Positions 59,406 through 64,000 of a stretch of DNA of 64,000 nt are shown in pieces (position 1 is the first letter of the stretch; each line of letters begins with the position of its first letter). Position numbers and translations under genes: made by a program. Under the pieces are notes generated by a model. That model was not told the DNA's origin, made no database searches, and was given only the letters and a program-made list of their open reading frames with translations. Source of the DNA: Juglans regia (lineage: Eukaryota > Streptophyta > Magnoliopsida > Fagales > Juglandaceae); assembly GCF_001411555.2 (NCBI RefSeq), contig NC_049911.1, positions 34,361,340 to 34,425,339 on the forward strand. The letters run 5' to 3'.

Positions 59406-62340
59406 ATGGGGCAATTACGGTTTCAGCAACTCCGAACACCTCATTCTTCATGCAATCTCATTCCCATGGCTTCTTTTTCCCGTCCAATAAAAATTCCTAC
59501 TCTTCCAGTACCTCACCCCATCTCTTATACTCGAAGACTCACCAGACCCAATAAAGCCCTCCATTCTCACCCTCTTTCCTCTGCCGCTCGATCCCACATC
59601 GTATGCAAGATGAACGGTTCAGGTAAACCTTCTCCCCCTCGTTTTAGCTATCACACATACTTCGGATTCGCCCATCGTTTAATTTTAAGTCAAAGGTTTC
59701 TGTTCTAGTAGTTTTTACAAACACTTGACGTGCGTCATGTCCCATACCTACTTGATGCCACCTTGCTGAGCATGTTGTTCCCCTTGAAGCACAATTTGCT
59801 TTAAAAAATAATTCCAAGGCACTGTTAGAGCTATTTTTCTAGCGTTTTTGAGAGTGTAAGCTGCTTTGATTTTATTAAAGATGAAACCTTCAAAGCAAGA
59901 AAGCCATTTCTAAATGCTAACCCAATCCCTCAAAACTCCAACAAAATTCATGTGATTTATGTGAAATATGCTAATGGGGATATGCTTTTCTCATTTCCTT
60001 TCTGCTGGATTTGACTTCATTCAGTCTTATATTTCGGGGAAAAGAACTGTTAAGCAACCTCATAATTATGTTTGTTAGATATGATATCACAGCTGGAACT
60101 CGGGAAGCCCGAAGAGAGAAGAAAGCCGGAGAGACGTGTTAATGGGATTTTCTGGATTATACTCCTTAATATTGGAATATATGTGGCGGATCACTTTTTT
60201 CAGGTAGTGATTTATCGTCGCTTAATGTTATGGATTTTCTTTTTTGTTAGGTATGAACTTTATTAATAAGAATAACACAGGTATTGTTATGGATTTTTGT
60301 AAGTATATTTTTAAAATTTTATGGACAAAACGATGGTATTTGACTGATGATGGAGTTGGGCACGGAACCTGTACGGAACACCCTTCCGTCCTAAAGAGAA
60401 GGCCCAAGAAACTACCGGAGTTGGGCATTACATTCCAAGATTTGAGGCTCTTCCTACATTTGGACAACAGTTTTCATACTCTCGTAGGATGCTATGACCA
60501 ATGTGGGTATACGTATATCCTCGAGGGAAAATTTTCTCTGTTCTACTCGTTCAATGCAGCGCTATTCTGGTTGTCTACCTAAGATGATAAAGACCTGACA
60601 CAAGTTTTTTTTTTTTGGCTAGGTTCGCAGCATTAAAAGTCTGTACTTGTACCACAATTGGCCTGCTTGGTATCAGTTCCTGACAGCAACATTTTGTCAT
60701 GCCAATTGGTGAGACCTTTATGTTTTGAAGGTTGTACGAAAGATGGATTTTGCTAGGAGTGTACAAAAACCAATAAAACTGGCCCGGACCGGCTGCCAGA
60801 TTACGGAACCGGCCGAGAACCGATCAGCCGGCGGTAGAAATAGGTTGCAGCCGACGTCAGCTGGTTCGGTTCCGGTTTGAATTTGGTTCAAACCACCAAA
60901 CCGGCCGATTATATATATATAAATTTATATTATACATGTTATATTATACGTGTATAACACGATGCCGTTTCACTTAATTAAGTGAAAGTGAAATGATGTC
61001 GTTTTAAACCCACGGTTTTGGAAAAAAATATATGAAATGACGCCGTTTCATCTATCATTTTCACTCTGCGCTGTCTCTCTCTCTCTCTCTCTCTCCCCCC
61101 GATGCCATCTCCCTCTCAGGCTCTCAGCTCTCTCATCTTCTCCCTTTCAGCTCTCTCTCTTTCTCTCTCTCAGAGATTCGCTCATCTGTGATTCTCATCT
61201 CCAATTCATTTTTCTAGTTTTTGTTATGATATTTGATTATTTATTGTGAGATTTGCAAACTAATATTTGTTGTGAGATTTGTGAAAAAACCAACGGGGAC
61301 ACCGATGAACTGACGGTAACTGTCCAAAACCGGCCACCCCCTGAAAAACATGTCGGTGCGGTTTCGGTCCAAACCGATATGGTCGGTTTTCACCCCCTAG
61401 ATTTTGCCTATTATCCTTCTCTCCTTTAACCTTTTGTTGTATTGCCCATTTATATTTTTCAGGAACCATCTTTCAAGCAACCTTTTCTTCCTGTATATTT
61501 TTGGTGAGGGTCTCACTCGTCTTGCCAATTAGGTGAGTTTCAAATAGTAGAATGAGTAGATCAATTTGACGGTCATGTTTTTCCTCCAATAGGAAAGCTT
61601 GTTGAAGAAGAGGAGGGGAGTTTTGCACTGTGGCTTTCTTACATTCTTACAGGCATTGGAGCAAACCTTGTTTCATGGCTGATTCTACCCAGGAATGCTG
61701 TTTCTGTTGGGGCCTCTGGTGCTGTTTTTGGGTTGTTTGCAATCAGTGTGCTTGTAAAGGTATCCGAAGTGTATGATCTGTAATTTCATTCTGAATTTAA
61801 TCCACCTAAAGTCTTGAATCCCATTGTCCTTAATGTAGATGTCCTGGGACTGGAGGAAGATTCTTGAAGTGCTTATATTGGGCCAATTTGTTATAGAAAG
61901 GGTGAGTACTTTTTATTCTCTGATGTAAACAAGAGGGGTTTAATTCATAAAAATGTTCACAATCAATCTCATGTAAAGTGTTTGTGTTACATGTACATAT
62001 TGTAGTTAAATCAACTACCTTAGTAATATAGTATTGCATCCCATGTAAACATGCTTTTGTGTTTTTCCCTTTCACACCCCCCTCTGGAGATGCACTAAGC
62101 TGTATTGCTCGTTCATATGCTTTTCTTTGGGCATGATAGGTTATGGAAGCAGCCCAAGCTTCAACGGCCATTTCAGGCACCTTCCGGGGTGGAAACTCAA
62201 TGCAAGGTGTCAATCACATTGCACATCTTTCTGGTGCTCTTGTTGGTGTTGTTCTTGTATGGCTTCTCAGCAGAGTTCCTTCTCAGCATCCAGAGGGAGA
62301 AGTATCGACTCTGGAGAGGAAAAAAGGCAGAATACAATAA
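59406..62340 (+). CDS. RBL11: Rhomboid-like protease, plastid type (RBL11-like)
   Basis: Seven exons: 59406-59622, 60079-60203, 60623-60708, 61463-61503, 61593-61759, 61839-61901 and 62140-62340. They join to 299 residues. A second ATG at 59466 gives MASFSRPIKIP..., a better plastid transit peptide start and a 279-residue protein close to the Arabidopsis homologue, so it may be the real start. The rhomboid core is complete: HANWNHLSSNLF (His/Asn of the oxyanion region), GASGAVFG with the catalytic Ser, and HIAHLSGALVG with the catalytic His. About six hydrophobic segments are seen. The Arabidopsis relative is located in the chloroplast envelope; substrates are poorly known. A hAT-like MITE is inserted in intron 3. 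Confidence 0.95.
60754..61399. mobile_element. Non-autonomous hAT-like element in rhomboid intron 3
   Basis: This 646-bp segment starts TAGGAGTGTAC and ends TTTTCACCCCCTA. It is flanked by an exact 8-bp duplication GATTTTGC (60746-60753 and 61400-61407), as expected for hAT transposition. The interior has many CCGG/AACCGG motifs near both ends and a CT-rich core (about 61070-61175), without a transposase. Confidence 0.9.
61074..61094. repeat. (CT)n microsatellite
   Basis: A pure CT run inside the hAT-like element. Confidence 0.9.
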
Positions 62341-63771
62341 ACAACATAAACAATTCTATTTTGTATTTTTCATGATGTTTATATCCATGGAGTTCTGATG
62401 ATTATATTTGTACTATTCTTTTACTCTCGGTCTCATACAAATTGTTCCAGAATTTAACTAATAAAATGGCATTACTCAGTATTTCAATACTTACTAGTTA
62501 GCACACATGGAAGAAATTAATGGATAAGATTCATTAAAGTGGGATAAATTGACACAAGATGTGAATCGTATATGAAATTAATGACACAATGTACAAAACA
62601 TCTAGTAATGGATCATCATTAATAGAGAAATGATTTAGCCACAAAGAGATTTTAAAAAAGTAATCTAAACCGACATGACTTAGTTGTATCCCTTCTCTCA
62701 TTAATATTATGCTTTTTGAGTCTTCCAAAATCTTATACCTGGTTTCACAAGAAAAACGAATATAAAAATTAAGGTGAAATTACAATTTTCAACCATAACC
62801 TATTGCCTGTTTTTCATTTTTCAACCCAAATAATAGAAGCTTTAATTGGTATCTTAAATTACGTATATTTTTCAACTTGCGTGATCAGTTAAGATTATCC
62901 ATCCCTTATAATATACTATTTCTTCATTTCAGCTGCCAAATGGTAATTGAGGGTGCAAATCGAAAGAAAAAAAAAATGCAATTAGGATGCAAATTGAAAC
63001 ATTTGATCATTTGGTATAGGTGGTAATTTGTGAGTGAAAAACTTATTTTTTATAAAATAAAATAAGAGTTGTGCTACTCTCACCGAAAGTTTGGTACCGA
63101 ATATTGTAGATTGCTTTTTATTTTTTCTCTCTATTTTCTTCAGTCATTTTTTAAAACCCCTTTAAACATTTTTATAAATTAAAAATTATTAAAAAATGCT
63201 TCAAGTAAAAAAAAATTAAAAAAAAATGATAGAAAATATATGTACAATTTTTCGGTGGCTCTATCATTTCTCATGAAAGAATATGGGATCCTTTGCGACG
63301 AGTTTGGGGGCACTTGGCAGGGCTTCGGCCACAAAGAATGGGGGGTGTTGGGTTTTGCAAAGGAAACAACTCCTTGAACATAGCTTGATTCTGACATAGT
63401 TTAGGGTCAGGTGAAGATTTTAGGGAAAGAAGAGCAGTCAACCTCAGCCATTCTGAGATGATCAAAATTTTATTTGACTGAACAAAGACATCATCAGCTT
63501 ATATTTCCGTAGGTGGGGTAAAAGCCTCTTAAAAAAACATCGTAAAATACCATGTAGAACGCATGAAACCGACGTATGATTTTTCAGTTCTAAGGCTGTC
63601 TTCAGATGGGCTATTTTTCGTTACAACAATGGATGAATCAGTTAAATCCAATTAAAAAAAAATTAGCAGCTAAGTCTTCCTGTGCTTAAAATACAAGATT
63701 ATCATTGACTTTGGGTATTGAAGCAGACCTTAAACAACAATGAGGTCCTGAAAATGAAGCAGCTCCCTTGT
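62341..63771. other. Spacer downstream of the rhomboid gene
   Basis: It includes the rhomboid 3' UTR (to about 62470) and A+T-rich sequence. A moderately G+C-rich minus-strand open stretch (about 63271-63465) may be 3' UTR of the gene entering from the right. No separate gene was recognised. Confidence 0.5.
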
Positions 63772-63947
63772 CTATACAAAATGTAATATAATTTCTTTCT
63801 GGTGTGGACGGGATTTCATCAAAAACTGTAATTTCTGTATCTCCTTCAGTTCAAGAATACGGCTGTACATGAAAGTGGAAGCTGAGCAAACATCCCAAGC
63901 TGCCTTTGTGACTGCTTCCGGCATATGACTGGTGATCTGTCTCCAAA
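63772..63947 (-). CDS. Unidentified gene, terminal exon (rest beyond right edge)
   Basis: On the minus strand an acceptor (ACTTGTAAG) precedes a 176-nt open segment ending TAG. It encodes WRQITSHMPEAVTKAAWDVC, then SASTFMYSRILELKEIQKLQ and FLMKSRPHQKEIILHFV. The amino-acid make-up, the amphipathic LELKEIQKLQFL helix and the splice site suggest a real last exon. The family was not recognised. The upstream exons would lie beyond position 64000. Confidence 0.4.
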
Positions 63948-64000
63948 CTTACAAGTATGAGAAAGATACATCGATTTTGTAGAAAGGTATGAGCGCTCTA

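Overview
This is a plant nuclear genome window, most likely from a woody dicot. The genes are split by many GT-AG introns, the spacer DNA is very A+T-rich, and small transposons are abundant. One recurrent miniature element family, with ends reading GTTTGGAT..., makes me think of the walnut/hickory/oak group, but that is only a guess. No rRNA, tRNA or CRISPR was seen.

Layout. 1-4107 is the 3' part of a Ty1/copia retrotransposon with its 3' LTR. It lies 64 nt upstream of the first visible exon of a decayed aspartate aminotransferase gene (4172-7014, +). 8988-15506 (-) is a complete 11-exon MYB3R (three-repeat Myb) cell-cycle transcription factor. 16814-18394 is a long inverted repeat made of two convergent 5' fragments of a DMR6-like 2-oxoglutarate oxygenase gene. 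18395-22869 is repeat-rich spacer. 22870-26419 (-) is a CCDC25-type gene. 31189-31909 (-) is a 53-residue small subunit of serine palmitoyltransferase. 34817-38705 (-) is a 12-exon TauE/SafE-family membrane transporter, and an orphan copy of its last exon lies at 30077-30150. 38706-48245 is mostly gene-free and repeat-rich. 48246-54643 (-) is a signal peptide peptidase. 59406-62340 (+) is a plastid rhomboid-like protease. An unidentified terminal exon (63772-63947, -) enters from the right edge.

The genes are ordinary, unlinked housekeeping and regulatory genes and form no operon-like pathway. Intron models were built by hand: each intron was checked for GT/GC-AG ends and each joined reading frame for continuity. 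The full models come to 1048 aa (MYB3R), 215 aa (CCDC25), 53 aa (ssSPT), 478 aa (TauE), 335 aa (SPP) and 299 aa (rhomboid).

The most unusual features are: (1) the inverted repeat of oxygenase fragments, about 630 bp of near-identical arms around a ~211-bp spacer, which could be transcribed into a hairpin RNA targeting a DMR6-like gene; (2) a partly duplicated, in-frame exon and an in-frame 18-bp duplication in MYB3R; (3) a GC-AG intron in CCDC25; (4) two small hAT-type elements with readable 8-bp target duplications, both in introns; and (5) two SINEs of one family with clear target duplications.
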